DNA of 64,000 bases from Darksidea phi (lineage: Eukaryota; Ascomycota; Dothideomycetes; Pleosporales; Lentitheciaceae). The stretch's first letter is position 1, and the number at the start of each line of letters is the position of its first letter. Shown here in pieces: positions 21,600-30,808 of this stretch. The notes beneath the pieces were generated by a model that was not told the DNA's origin, ran no database searches, and was given only the letters and a program-made list of their open reading frames with translations. The position numbers and the translations under genes are program-made. The stretch is from positions 16,650-80,649 of the forward strand of contig JASJFT010000159.1 of the NCBI GenBank assembly GCA_030770425.1. Direction: 5' to 3'.

Positions 21600-22319
21600 C
21601 TAGAGTCGTTCGCTGAACGCATATAAGACCTTGAGTATCCTGTGGAGTAGGCTCTTATTTTGCGTGAGGCCCTTTTCCTGGATAATTACCTTATTCGGGG
21701 CTGACGGTATGGCTGCAGCGACGACCTTCGGATGACGCTGCATTACCTTACCGGCCGCTTGGTCAACCTTGAGCTCCACAAGATGACTATATGCCTTGAT
21801 CGGATCGCGGTGATAGTCTTCGGGAGATCCGATGTAGAACGTAGTCCACGTCCTATTGAATCGATCACCGCAAGCGCACTTGGAGTCACTGAAATTTAGC
21901 ATTACTCTGCGCTTGCCGTTATGGCCAAGCTCGGTGCAGGCGACTACGGCTCGGTGCGTCAGGCCGCATTGACAAATAGATCCATATGGCACCTCAGTGC
22001 GACCGAAGCTAGACCACATGGGAACAATAGCACCTTGGTAAATTTTGGTACTCAGTGGGACGAGGACGTTTGAAACGCGAGAGCTCGAATTTAGAGTGCG
22101 TTCGCACGCACAATTTATACGCTTAAATGGGTGATCGCCCTTGTAAAGTGTCAGCACATACTCATGCTTGCACTCGCAGATCCACTGCCCATCTCCAATA
22201 TCATTTGGACAAGATCGCCGTACTAAGTGAGGGTACTCTGCCTTGCTAAAGTCGATGACTCGCGGGTAAACTCGCTCAGCCATCGCAAGGTTGTGTTCAA
22301 TATTTGTATAGCTTGACAT
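21600..22319 (-). CDS. double zinc-ribbon-like protein, paralog 2
   Basis: Single exon, 239 residues. It has the same architecture as the gene at 20110-21078: YPHLVRRSC, WICECKHEYVLTLYKGDHPF (about 67-86), INCACERT, then VPYGSICQCGLTHRAV (about 132-147) and SKCACGDRFNRTWTTFYIGSP (about 168-188). Several CxxC pairs are reduced to CxC, so at least part of the zinc site geometry differs from paralog 1. The C-terminal ~50 residues are basic. The start at MSSYTN is chosen because it is the first Met of the frame, although a second Met (MAERVYP) is only 12 residues in. Function unknown; tandem duplication with paralog 1 on the same strand is likely. Confidence 0.68.
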   Translation of the reverse strand: MSSYTNIEHNLAMAERVYPRVIDFSKAEYPHLVRRSCPNDIGDGQWICECKHEYVLTLYKGDHPFKRINCACERTLNSSSRVSNVLVPLSTKIYQGAIVPMWSSFGRTEVPYGSICQCGLTHRAVVACTELGHNGKRRVMLNFSDSKCACGDRFNRTWTTFYIGSPEDYHRDPIKAYSHLVELKVDQAAGKVMQRHPKVVAAAIPSAPNKVIIQEKGLTQNKSLLHRILKVLYAFSERL

Positions 22320-22875
22320 ATCTGACCCTGGATTTTCTTTTTAAGGTTGTTTTAAATGTTTGTAGGGTGGCTTAGTTGTTATGGTGAAATATGTATCTTC
22401 GGAAGAACTTGAATTGGTTCTATATAGTACTGTGAGACATACATTCACTGACAAGTCAATATATAGTATTGTGGAGATGGAGCTTGGCCGACAATGCCGT
22501 GCACCATCGTGATGGCACAATGCAACCATAGGGATCAAGAACATTCTGTACTGGCTATGGTGAAAATATTCCATGGTATGAGAGTGCATTAGTGCAAACA
22601 CATCACTTTAAATCTTTCTAGGCTCTGCTACGTTTAGATAGTAGAAGAAGTAGTGGGCACGCAAGGGTTGTAGACGATGAAATACAATGCAGCAACGTCA
22701 GTCTAACTGTAAACACTTTGTAAATGAATACCTTAGCTCCGTGTAGGCAGACAGAAGCATATTAATACACATTTTAGGTTCAAATATTCGATTTAGAAGA
22801 CCGATAATGATAAAATTGATATCAACCAATGAAACCCGATTACCTGGCTCTCATTATGAGCCCGAAAGCATTTAC
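22320..22875. other. intergenic region
   Basis: About 550 bp between zinc-ribbon paralogs 2 and 3. AT-rich, with no supported gene. Confidence 0.45.
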
Positions 22876-23580
22876 TCAACCCACACCACCATCCTGGATC
22901 CGCACGACCCATTCCTCCTCCTGGGGAACTGCGCTTCGAAAACAATTCTCACATACCTTGTGGTCACATTTACAGGTCGTGTTGAACTTTACTGTGTAAA
23001 GTCGCCGCTGGGTTTCAAGACCGTGACTCGCTGCCATCTCGGCTTCAGGCAGGGTAGTTGATGTATTTGAACGCCGTAAGCGGTTCCATAGCCGACCCCG
23101 TACGCTAGCTTTATGTGGCGGTGGAGGAGAAGGAGGTTCTTGGTAACAGCATAGTTGGACCGCGTACTGCTGGTGAGAGCGCCCGCAATCTGGACTGCAG
23201 CATACCCAAATGAACACCGTTCGTGGTGGGTATGGATAGGTAACGAAAGGCGGTATTGATAGTTTGTACTCGGTACCATGCAAAAGATTTAGTCGAGGGA
23301 AATCTTTGATTTCCACGTTAACATTTGCCACGTTACGACAGAGACTACACTTAAGCTGACCGAGGGGTTGCCTCGCGGAGGCGCCTTTGAAATCATTGAG
23401 CATGTTGCATTGAAGGCACACCCACTTGGCAGATCGAGGGATGTTAACCGGTGTTAGGTTCCTCAAGAGGCTCGACTCTTCAGTGGAAGTATGTGCTGAA
23501 GCACGACTAGAGTCTATGGAGGGCCGAGTCCCTGAGCTAAAGGTGCTCTGGGAATTACGCAAATGGTAAGGATGGTACAT
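22876..23580 (-). CDS. double zinc-ribbon-like protein, paralog 3 (divergent)
   Basis: Single exon, 234 residues, starting MYHPYHLRNSQ. A Ser/Thr-rich N-terminus of about 50 residues precedes KWVCLQCNMLND (about 52-63), then QPLGQLKCSLCRN (about 71-83), VFIWVCCSPDCGRSHQQY (about 122-139) and CKCDHKVCENC (about 204-214). Spacing follows the same two-module plan, but the second module carries a Pro-run insert (PPSPPPP) and the usual C-CG ending is replaced by CKC-x4-CENC. It is probably a diverged member of the local family. It is transcribed divergently from the thioesterase-like gene, sharing a 285-bp intergenic region. Function unknown. Confidence 0.6.
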   Translation of the reverse strand: MYHPYHLRNSQSTFSSGTRPSIDSSRASAHTSTEESSLLRNLTPVNIPRSAKWVCLQCNMLNDFKGASARQPLGQLKCSLCRNVANVNVEIKDFPRLNLLHGTEYKLSIPPFVTYPYPPRTVFIWVCCSPDCGRSHQQYAVQLCCYQEPPSPPPPHKASVRGRLWNRLRRSNTSTTLPEAEMAASHGLETQRRLYTVKFNTTCKCDHKVCENCFRSAVPQEEEWVVRIQDGGVG

Positions 23581-23865
23581 GTTTTACACACTATACTCAC
23601 GTTGAGTCTATGGATCTTGTTCTACCATTTGTTAAAGGATGTCAAGATCACGACTGGGCAGTATATATAGAGTAATAATTTGTCAGTACTACAACGTTGT
23701 GAAGAGACGCTACGCCTCAAAATCCTGGAGCGCACGTTTTCATTGTGAGAAAGATTCAACAATGTGTAGTTCCAGTCACAACGCAGAAACCGTGAATAAT
23801 TTTGTAGTAGATTAAAATAAATATTATCAAGGGAGAAAATAATAAGTATATCTCTTGACTGGTGC

Positions 23866-24568
23866 ATGCAGCTCATTCATTCGCGACCACTGAAACAATC
23901 CCATGACCTTCGCGGCCGGACCCCACACCCGAAGATCATCCATGTTCCTTGTTCGCGCGGACTGAATACGCCTACCGGTGTACGCGCCGGCTATGCTCTG
24001 TGGCAATCGGTGGCTGGACAAGAGGATGCGGGCGCGGGTGAGGCTTTGCTCCTTATTTCGTTAGGCGCAAGGATGAACTACTACCCGCAGACCTTACATG
24101 GAGGAATGTGCGCGGGATTGGTCGATGGTAAGAAGATGCCCAGCAATGCTTATAGTTCCGCATGCAACCCATACACCTCTCTAATTATGAACAAAGACGA
24201 ACTCGATATTCGAAAGAAGTCACCGCGCATTAATCTGCAAGTTATGTGACTATGGAATATACGCTAACGAGCTTGCCTTTCGTAGAGGGGATAGGTCTTC
24301 TCGTATTTCGAAAGATGGGGTGGGCGACAGGCGTAGGGTCGGACACCCTTACAGCCAACATCGAGATCAAACTTCGTGGCCGAATTCAAACACCTGGTGT
24401 GTACCTCATTCGGGCATGGATCGACGAAGAAGAGGCAAAGAAGCAGAGAGGAAGTGGACCGACATGAGAAAACTATGGGCTAGAGCAGCGATCGAGAACG
24501 GAAACCGAAATATTCTGATGGAGGCGCGGTATCTTTTCATCCAGCGGAAAAAGACTGAGAAGTTGTGA
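23866..24568 (+). pseudogene. hotdog-fold thioesterase (4HBT/PaaI-like), frameshifted
   Basis: Exon 1, 23866-24127, encodes IIHVPCSR, SLGARMNYYPQTLHGG and AGLVD. A 158-bp GT-AG intron with a CTAAC branch follows (24128-24285). Exon 2 resumes EGIGLLVFRKMGW, then SDTLTANIEIKLRGRIQTPG and VYLIRAWIDEEE. Across the splice the hotdog signature HGG-x-x-AGLVDE is rebuilt. In the purine-rich stretch about 24425-24465 the frame shifts: the first frame stops at 24467, while the expected continuation RKLWARAAIENGNRNILMEARYLF lies in another frame to 24568. A short intron cannot explain this. Active members hydrolyse acyl-CoA thioesters. It is either a young pseudogene or a sequence error in a purine tract. 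Confidence 0.72.
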
Positions 24569-24682
24569 TAGATTAGATTGGTTGAAACCCAAAGGCTTTG
24601 GGGTCGGTCCTTCAACCTTTGTTGCGGCACAGCTTGTGTGTAGCCTCACTAGAGCGTGCGGGGGCAAAATGCCGAAGATACT

Positions 24683-24805
24683 GAGCTCTGCATCAGCCAG
24701 CTACTGAACTCTATATAGGCCAGCTTCTGAGCTCTATATCAGCTAGTTACTGAGCCTGATACTGGGCCTGATACTATGCCTGATACTGTACCTGATACGA
24801 TACCC
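24683..24805 (+). repeat. degenerate tandem repeats (23-bp x3, then ~11-bp x4)
   Basis: Three 23-bp units beginning GAGCTCTGCATCAGCCAGCT run from 24683 to 24751. They are followed by four ~11-bp units of the form CCTGATACTG (24754-24805). A further pair of GTCCTNATCAAGGAT units lies at about 24825-24880. None is coding. Confidence 0.75.
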
Positions 24806-25128
24806 CGATTCTTAATAAGGCTGTCCTAATCAAGGATAGGGGTTGTCCCATCCAGGATCTGGCGTCCTCATCAAGGATGGGGGCATGGTACCATAGTAAT
24901 ATTAGTAGTGAGCACTGTCGAGGACTGGACAGTGGTGAACTTCCATCCTAGCTCTTCGTCCAGCTTAGCGGTTCAGTATCTGTGAAGTGATGAATTAGTA
25001 AATGGTGGCCAGATTTTCCTATCGTCCTGCCAACCACGCTCGCTTTCGATAACCGTTCCCAATGCATTTTATTTCGCGCCCCTTTTCGCGCCCCTTTCTC
25101 TAGCTTCACACATCAACACATCCCTTCT

Positions 25129-25407
25129 ATGCATACCTCTGGACACGACTTCAAACAGCGGCTCTTTCGCCCTGCTGCCACATTCACCATAAAAAGGCGC
25201 ATCCAGTGTCTGTTCGCAGATATTTTCCGGAAACGGGAAAGCATAAACGAGCTGGCCGCGAAATCAGCCAACACTTCCGTATATCATCCTTACACCATCC
25301 GAAGATGGCAGGGAATGAGTGAAAGAACCGCTACTAAACAGCACATTCTTGGCACTCAGGGTGACTCAAAGAAGGAAGATTCCAGGAAAATCGATGACAA
25401 CTGGTGA
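25129..25407 (+). CDS. possible small hypothetical protein, 92 residues
   Basis: The frame begins at an ATG preceded by a typical fungal leader (CACATCAACACATCCC), with a direct repeat TTCGCGCCCC twice just upstream (about 25073-25095). The product is basic at first, charged at the end, with no known motif, no signal peptide and no membrane segment. No splice partner was found. Leader-like context is the main support. Confidence 0.3.
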   Translation: MHTSGHDFKQRLFRPAATFTIKRRIQCLFADIFRKRESINELAAKSANTSVYHPYTIRRWQGMSERTATKQHILGTQGDSKKEDSRKIDDNW

Positions 25408-25568
25408 AGACGAAGGAATACCAAGATTTGAAGACTTCTTCGACGCAAACGCAATGAGCAGAAATTCACTGTTCATTTTGACCTTTACCGTTTCTACCAC
25501 TTTATTCAATAATCTTGCGTTCTAAATTTTTCGCTCAAACACAGCCAACTCGTAGCATCGCAACTTTC

Positions 25569-25862
25569 ATGGGTTGTCCATTTTCTAAGATCGACGCGGG
25601 CAGAAAGAAGGAAGTGGAATTTGAGGAGAGGGGACCAGCAAAGTCACGTCCAACTTCTTCGGATATACTCTCTAATGCCGAAATTGACGTGCTCGCTGCG
25701 GTACCATGCGAAGAATTCGTGGTTACAACTCAAAGGGGAATAAAGCAGAAAGAAAATACACCGCCCCCTAGCCGCGAACATAACAAGGACTCCGAAATAC
25801 CGACAATACTCATTACACCATCCACTACGACCAACAAAAATTCAATAACTGACCCCTCGTAA
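25569..25862 (+). CDS. possible small hypothetical protein, 97 residues
   Basis: Starts Met-Gly-Cys (MGCPFSKI), a possible N-myristoylation/palmitoylation signal, and runs as a charged, Ser/Thr/Pro-rich chain without Cys-rich or membrane features. The frame is open upstream to 25515 but without a convincing start. Unknown family. The MGC start is shared with the Cys-repeat protein at 14.1-14.7 kb, with no other resemblance. Confidence 0.35.
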   Translation: MGCPFSKIDAGRKKEVEFEERGPAKSRPTSSDILSNAEIDVLAAVPCEEFVVTTQRGIKQKENTPPPSREHNKDSEIPTILITPSTTTNKNSITDPS

Positions 25863-26545
25863 TTGGATAGGCCGGAGTGAGTTCTCATAAATATCACCTA
25901 CGAGTTATCCTAGCAAATTGTCACTGCTTCTTCCGTTCGAAGTTGCTGTCAAATGAGGCTAGCTTGATACCGAGCCCGAGACGAAATGTGGTCCGATTAA
26001 AGCAACCCCGGCTGATGCTAATACTCTTGCAAACTTTGAGGCAGATCGAATAATGTGCCTCAACTAGCATACATGTGCTCGCGTAGTTGTGGTGCGATGT
26101 TTGCGTAGAGTGGGTAAAGGTGTGGAATGTATAATGAAAATGTCGCGTTTAGATCAGCGCGAGAGGGCAAGTAGCGCTAGTGTATGGTGTCATCGCCAAA
26201 AACACGTATCTAGGCAGATATAGCTCAGAAGAATAGTAACGCTCAATCATGGACAAGAGTGCTATCAAATGTATCTTACTATCACATCACAAATCTCTGT
26301 CGCTTCTCCAGAAACGCATCCTAACAGAATACAGAAATTTTTTCATCTTGATCATCTCTATGTATTAAAACAGGGCGTAGGATAATTCACTCACAATGTT
26401 TACATTCTTCGCCACTCTCAAGATTGTACACTCATATTAAGACAATTCCTTATTCTCCCTTGATTCTATATAGTTTCGGCAGCCCAAGTCATTGCTTCTC
26501 ACCAGAACGTCAGCACAGGTTTATCACAACCTCGACGTATCGACA
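25863..26545. other. intergenic region
   Basis: About 680 bp; no supported gene, RNA or repeat. Confidence 0.4.
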
Positions 26546-26761
26546 ATGCCTACCTATGCTACGCAATGCCCATCCCCTGCGCGTAGGCCAGTGGTCTTAA
26601 AGCAAGCTCCAAGAATTGCCTCATATTCTTGCTCCCTCGAGAACGTCGCTGTGAAAGACGGCTGTGAATCTACTACGGGCGATGTTCTGAACCCATATTC
26701 TTCATCGTTGACCGAATCTAGCAACGGCCAGCACACTACATACCTCCAATCTCCTCAGTAA
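26546..26761 (+). CDS. possible small hypothetical protein, 71 residues
   Basis: ATG in good context (CGACAATGCC) after a leader-like stretch. The product has four Cys but no signal peptide and no recognisable motif. Weak support. Confidence 0.25.
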   Translation: MPTYATQCPSPARRPVVLKQAPRIASYSCSLENVAVKDGCESTTGDVLNPYSSSLTESSNGQHTTYLQSPQ

Positions 26762-27260
26762 TCTAATCAAGCTGCCGACCCGAAGAAATCCAATATCATC
26801 CGAAAAGAAGCATCCCGTAGCGTTGTAGCTCAAAAGTTTCCGTAAGGTAAGCCTAAAAACGCGGACTCTACGAGTGAATGTGCAGATGCTCTGCTCAGCC
26901 GCATATCGTTCAGACCTATTCTCACGTTCTGATGAGGTGATGCTACTATTGATGCGGAAACTTGATTCAATGCAACGAAGTGACGAGCTCCGCCTCCTAT
27001 CCCAATTATAAAATTCAATCTCGAGATCAATGCCCCAGAACTTAATGAAAAGAAACTTGTACCGTCAATGAGCTTACCAATCACCATAAACTGCGACTCC
27101 AGAATGCTATGCCGTAAATTTCTTGCATGAGAGCAAGCATTGTACCACCACATAAACAAATACAATCAGTCTTCGTTTTTTCTCATCAGCCCTTACGTCA
27201 CAACCTCACATACAACGACGTGCGATCACAACCCTTCTCATCCATCTCACCTCCTCGAAC

Positions 27261-27267
27261 TATAAAG
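27261..27267 (+). promoter_or_regulatory. TATA-like box
   Basis: TATAAAG after a pyrimidine-rich stretch, about 200 bp upstream of the 27461 start codon; a plausible core promoter element for that gene. Confidence 0.35.
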
Positions 27268-27460
27268 CCTTCCATCATCTCAAACTATCCGAATCATCAG
27301 CTTGCCTCAAGCTAACGTCTCCAGCATTGCAGTGGTGTTTGGAAGTTTCTTCACGACTTTCTCCCGCAACGTTAACATGCTCGAATAGCTTACAGTGGGG
27401 TCCAATATCTCGGACTCACAATCAGCTATCCACCCCAACAACAAAAATACGAACGGGAGC

Positions 27461-28093
27461 ATGGATGAGCAGAAGATTGCGGGCCTAGAGCGGCATGCTG
27501 ATGTTCGACGTATGTCTATATCTTCAAGCGCTCATAGCATCGCGTTATCATCTAGATCCGCTACGCCCACTGCTACTTGGGACGTATATCCAACCCCCCA
27601 CTCCTCTAATGAGTGCATGGATGGAATTAAGAATATGCACTTAGGGACAGGCGATAAGTCTATGGAGTATGTTAGTCCTCGTGAAAGCCTAGTTGTCGAT
27701 GATAGTAGTAGCGTCTATTCTCGTCGGACTTACGAATCCTACGAAGAGGAAGACATTCATACATTGACACGGGCTTCACAAATGCTTCCACGACGTTACT
27801 CTTTCTACTCTGATACTGGACCAATAACCTTTGTATCGAACCGGTCAACTTACAGCGAAGAGGTTACTACTGAAGTTCATGAAGACAACATTACACCGCT
27901 TGACACTGCCGAGCCGCTTGCCGATGATTTCGTTCCCCCAAAACTAAGACGCCAAGATGCATGGCATCACACCGAGCACCAACAGAAGCCTTCTAAGCAT
28001 TCCATTGCTCACAGGAAGGCGAAGTCTGTTATTAGCCTTGCGTTGAACGTCGCTAAATCCTATCTACGAACGCTTTCCCGTCGGAACTACTAG
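27461..28093 (+). CDS. hypothetical Ser-rich protein, 210 residues
   Basis: ATG at 27461 (MDEQKIAGLERHADVRR). The same frame is open back to 27395 without an ATG, and a possible acceptor TTACAG sits at 27394, so a spliced 5' exon cannot be excluded. The chain is rich in Ser, Arg and Tyr (SSVYSRRTYESYEEED), resembling disordered phosphorylation-prone proteins. It ends with a basic amphipathic segment (KAKSVISLALNVAKSYLRTLSRR, read in two parts around residues 188-208). No known domain. It sits among other short lineage-restricted genes. Confidence 0.5.
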   Translation: MDEQKIAGLERHADVRRMSISSSAHSIALSSRSATPTATWDVYPTPHSSNECMDGIKNMHLGTGDKSMEYVSPRESLVVDDSSSVYSRRTYESYEEEDIHTLTRASQMLPRRYSFYSDTGPITFVSNRSTYSEEVTTEVHEDNITPLDTAEPLADDFVPPKLRRQDAWHHTEHQQKPSKHSIAHRKAKSVISLALNVAKSYLRTLSRRNY

Positions 28094-28542
28094 TCGTGTA
28101 TCGGATCCGCATCCCGAACACGTATGTTGACGCGACACGTCGATGATGGTAACATGAGAATCATTCGTAAGAGTGCTACGTATGAAGCGGATGACTATTA
28201 ATGAACTAGTAAATAAAAAAAAAAGGTTATTTTTAAACAAAAACACAACGAAGCATGCTTCAATGACCCCGAAATCCAATTATTCACGGCCAGCCAGCAG
28301 GTTCATAAGAGACACAAAATGTCTATCACAATTTCAATCTGCTCCAACATTGTGCAGTCACAACCGTTCTCCTCTTCCACGATACTCACCTTCCACTCAC
28401 GATGTATACGCACAGAAAACCTATCCACCTGAGTATATATCCTCTACAAATGTCCGTATATAATACTTCCACAACAATAACCGAAAGGGATCACACTCTC
28501 ATTGGATACGCTCGTTAAACACGCTCGTTACAGCCCGTAAAC
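28094..28542. other. intergenic region
   Basis: About 450 bp with an A-run at 28215-28224. A frame at 28173-28463 has no coding hallmarks. No supported gene. Confidence 0.4.
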
Positions 28543-29289
28543 ATGCAGTCTCTACTATGCTTCGCTTTCACTCATCGTAACCGACGATCGCCCAAGGCGG
28601 AGCGGCCACGTCCAAAACGTCCACGTATGCGCGCTCCAGGGGAAATTCATAGAAAAGTCAACAAAAAATCTGTGACTGTGCCGGGGGCGTCAAAAAATGC
28701 ATCTAGAAAATCCAAAAATAGACTACGCCACTCTGAGAAGCGACGAGGGGATCTTGGCAACAATGATAGAATTGGTGATAATGCTACCGCCACTGTAATT
28801 CCAGTGCAGCCTAAACGTGTACCACTAGAGCAGGTCTATAATCATAACCGACGAGTGAACTCGGGTCCGTCAAACTTATCGCGAGATACAGTGTCGAATA
28901 TCGGTGTAGCTGTGCCCATCTCAGCTTCTAAGGGGGCAGTTCAGCAGGAGGTGAGAGATGTGCGGCGGAAATCACGCATCATCAATTTTTCGCGGAAGGT
29001 GCTATACGGGAAAGGGCGATCAGGTGCGGCCCAATGCAAGCAGCCTAATGAATTTGACGGGGCGTATCAAACGATAGATCGTTTCCCAATGATTGCGTCC
29101 GGCAGCGAGGGTTCGCCATCGCAGGCACAGCATCGACGTCAGACCAATCGTGTGCAGGACTTAGGCTTGTACACTTGCGGGAGTCCCCTCGGGGACGGTG
29201 GAGCGAACCCGCATCCGTCTGAAAGTGCCATAGTTCCTCAGCCATTGAACATTCGGAAGGTGCGTAGCATCACCTTGGCACGTCGGTGA
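28543..29289 (+). CDS. hypothetical basic protein, 248 residues
   Basis: Single exon from ATG 28543. The chain is strongly basic: residues 12-70 are dense in Arg/Lys (PKAERPRPKRPRMR, RKSKNRLRHSEKRR), giving several possible nuclear localisation signals. The rest is disordered. No domain is recognised. Length and absence of stops in GC-balanced DNA favour a real gene. Confidence 0.5.
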   Translation: MQSLLCFAFTHRNRRSPKAERPRPKRPRMRAPGEIHRKVNKKSVTVPGASKNASRKSKNRLRHSEKRRGDLGNNDRIGDNATATVIPVQPKRVPLEQVYNHNRRVNSGPSNLSRDTVSNIGVAVPISASKGAVQQEVRDVRRKSRIINFSRKVLYGKGRSGAAQCKQPNEFDGAYQTIDRFPMIASGSEGSPSQAQHRRQTNRVQDLGLYTCGSPLGDGGANPHPSESAIVPQPLNIRKVRSITLARR

Positions 29290-29857
29290 GGAAGTTGGAG
29301 ATAGCGAAGTGAGACCGTGAGCAAGCTGAAGTTAACAGAGCAAATGCCGGAACCCAAACAAGAGTAAAACTCTTAACCCTAAACCTATGATCCACCGTAG
29401 TAACAGAATAATATAAAAAGCTTAATTAAATCTATGAAAAGCAACATTCCCAACGATGAAGTGATGAAGAAGACGAAGACGCGTTGATAGGGAGAGCCAT
29501 GAGCAACCACCAGGGAGGACCCGCCTGAACACAACTGAGCTTAGCTTTCGGGTGCTCTACGGTGACTCGAATCCACTACCCCGTCAGCAACTGGACAGAA
29601 TCAGGCAAAGACTAGTAACTATTTCCTTCACACTACGAAAGGGCCGTCTAGGATTAGGTGTTATTACTGTCATGTTTTAAGTCTGCTATCCAAGATTGTC
29701 AACAGTGTCAGTGAACTATGCCTTACTTTCACCTCAGCGACCAGCGCTCTGGAACGTGCCGTTGCCTGCGCAAACTTTCAATAAAAAAACACCCCGCCAT
29801 CCTTGCAGCAGCTTCACCACGCCAAAGATTACCACTCTCACACTCGTCTCAACTACC
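29290..29857. other. intergenic region with presumed promoter of paralog 4
   Basis: About 570 bp. No supported gene; the last ~100 bp are CT- and CA-rich leader-like sequence. Confidence 0.45.
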
Positions 29858-30808
29858 ATGGCCACCCTCCCTCTCCCATTCGCTCTCAAAAACCCGCGCA
29901 GCTCAAAACTGAGCCTAGACGAACAGCGAACTCGCAACATTACATTCAGTTTATATCAGCAGCGCTCCCGTGCCATGTTCAGCGGCATGTCGCCTCCCGT
30001 GTTGCACGTGCAGCGACCCTCAGACGACTCGGACAGCCTCTTCAATATCGGCAACAATGGCGATGGGAAGGATGCTGAGGACTCGAGATGGCACTGCTGC
30101 AAGTGTGACAAGAGTGCCCCGATCTACATCCGTGCCGGCCCACATCCTCTTGGTGCCCTCGCATGCGAATGCCCTCATAAGCCCTGCAGTAGCTGTAAGA
30201 CAGTTGGGCTCGTCAAACTCTTCCTACCTATGGAAGAGCCAGCCATTGTCCCGGTGTCTGAGGTAAAGAAGAACATTCCATTCGGCGTCCTTTGTCCCTG
30301 CTGCGGTCTATCTTGGCGCGCAAAAGAGACGGGTCGATATAAGTCGACACTACGCAAAATGCCCAGTCTCGGTCTATCGATGGCACAAATTCACCAGAAG
30401 CGTCGCGCTCCTCTGAACTGTTGCCTTCGCAAATCGAAATCGACGTTGGTTTTGGGCAACAAGCGTATCATTACGCCTCCGGGGCAAGCGATGGGAAAGC
30501 AGGCCGAGTATGCGAAGGTCAAGTTCAGCGAGCTTGGATGTACATGTGGGATGGTGATCGATCTGTCATCAGCATTATGCTTTCAAGTCGTGAGACCATT
30601 GGTGGACGAGTATGAGAAGCGGTTTGGGGAGGTCTCCGCAGAGGAGAGCAAGGTCGGATGGAGTACGACGCCAGAGCTGCAGGCAATGGGGCATGGACAG
30701 ACGCTTGTTAATGTTGGCGGGATTGAACATGCGAATCCGCTGCGTTCCTGTCCAATCACGAAAGAGGACCTTTCGGCGGTCAACTGTATTCGGGTGGTTT
30801 GCGGTTAG
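29858..30808 (+). CDS. double zinc-ribbon-like protein, paralog 4
   Basis: Single exon, 316 residues from the ATG at 29858 (ACCATGGCC, near-ideal context); the frame is open upstream without an ATG. Elements in order: RWHCCKCDKSAPIYIRAGPHPLG (read in two parts, about 78-100), LACECPHKPCSSC (about 101-113), IPFGVLCPCCGLSWRAKE (about 143-160), and SELGCTCGMVIDLS (about 225-238). The layout matches the three minus-strand paralogs at 20-23.6 kb, here on the plus strand. The inserted Lys/Arg-rich stretch before the last Cys pair is longer than in the others. Zinc binding is inferred from the Cys pattern; function unknown. Confidence 0.7.
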   Translation: MATLPLPFALKNPRSSKLSLDEQRTRNITFSLYQQRSRAMFSGMSPPVLHVQRPSDDSDSLFNIGNNGDGKDAEDSRWHCCKCDKSAPIYIRAGPHPLGALACECPHKPCSSCKTVGLVKLFLPMEEPAIVPVSEVKKNIPFGVLCPCCGLSWRAKETGRYKSTLRKMPSLGLSMAQIHQKRRAPLNCCLRKSKSTLVLGNKRIITPPGQAMGKQAEYAKVKFSELGCTCGMVIDLSSALCFQVVRPLVDEYEKRFGEVSAEESKVGWSTTPELQAMGHGQTLVNVGGIEHANPLRSCPITKEDLSAVNCIRVVCG

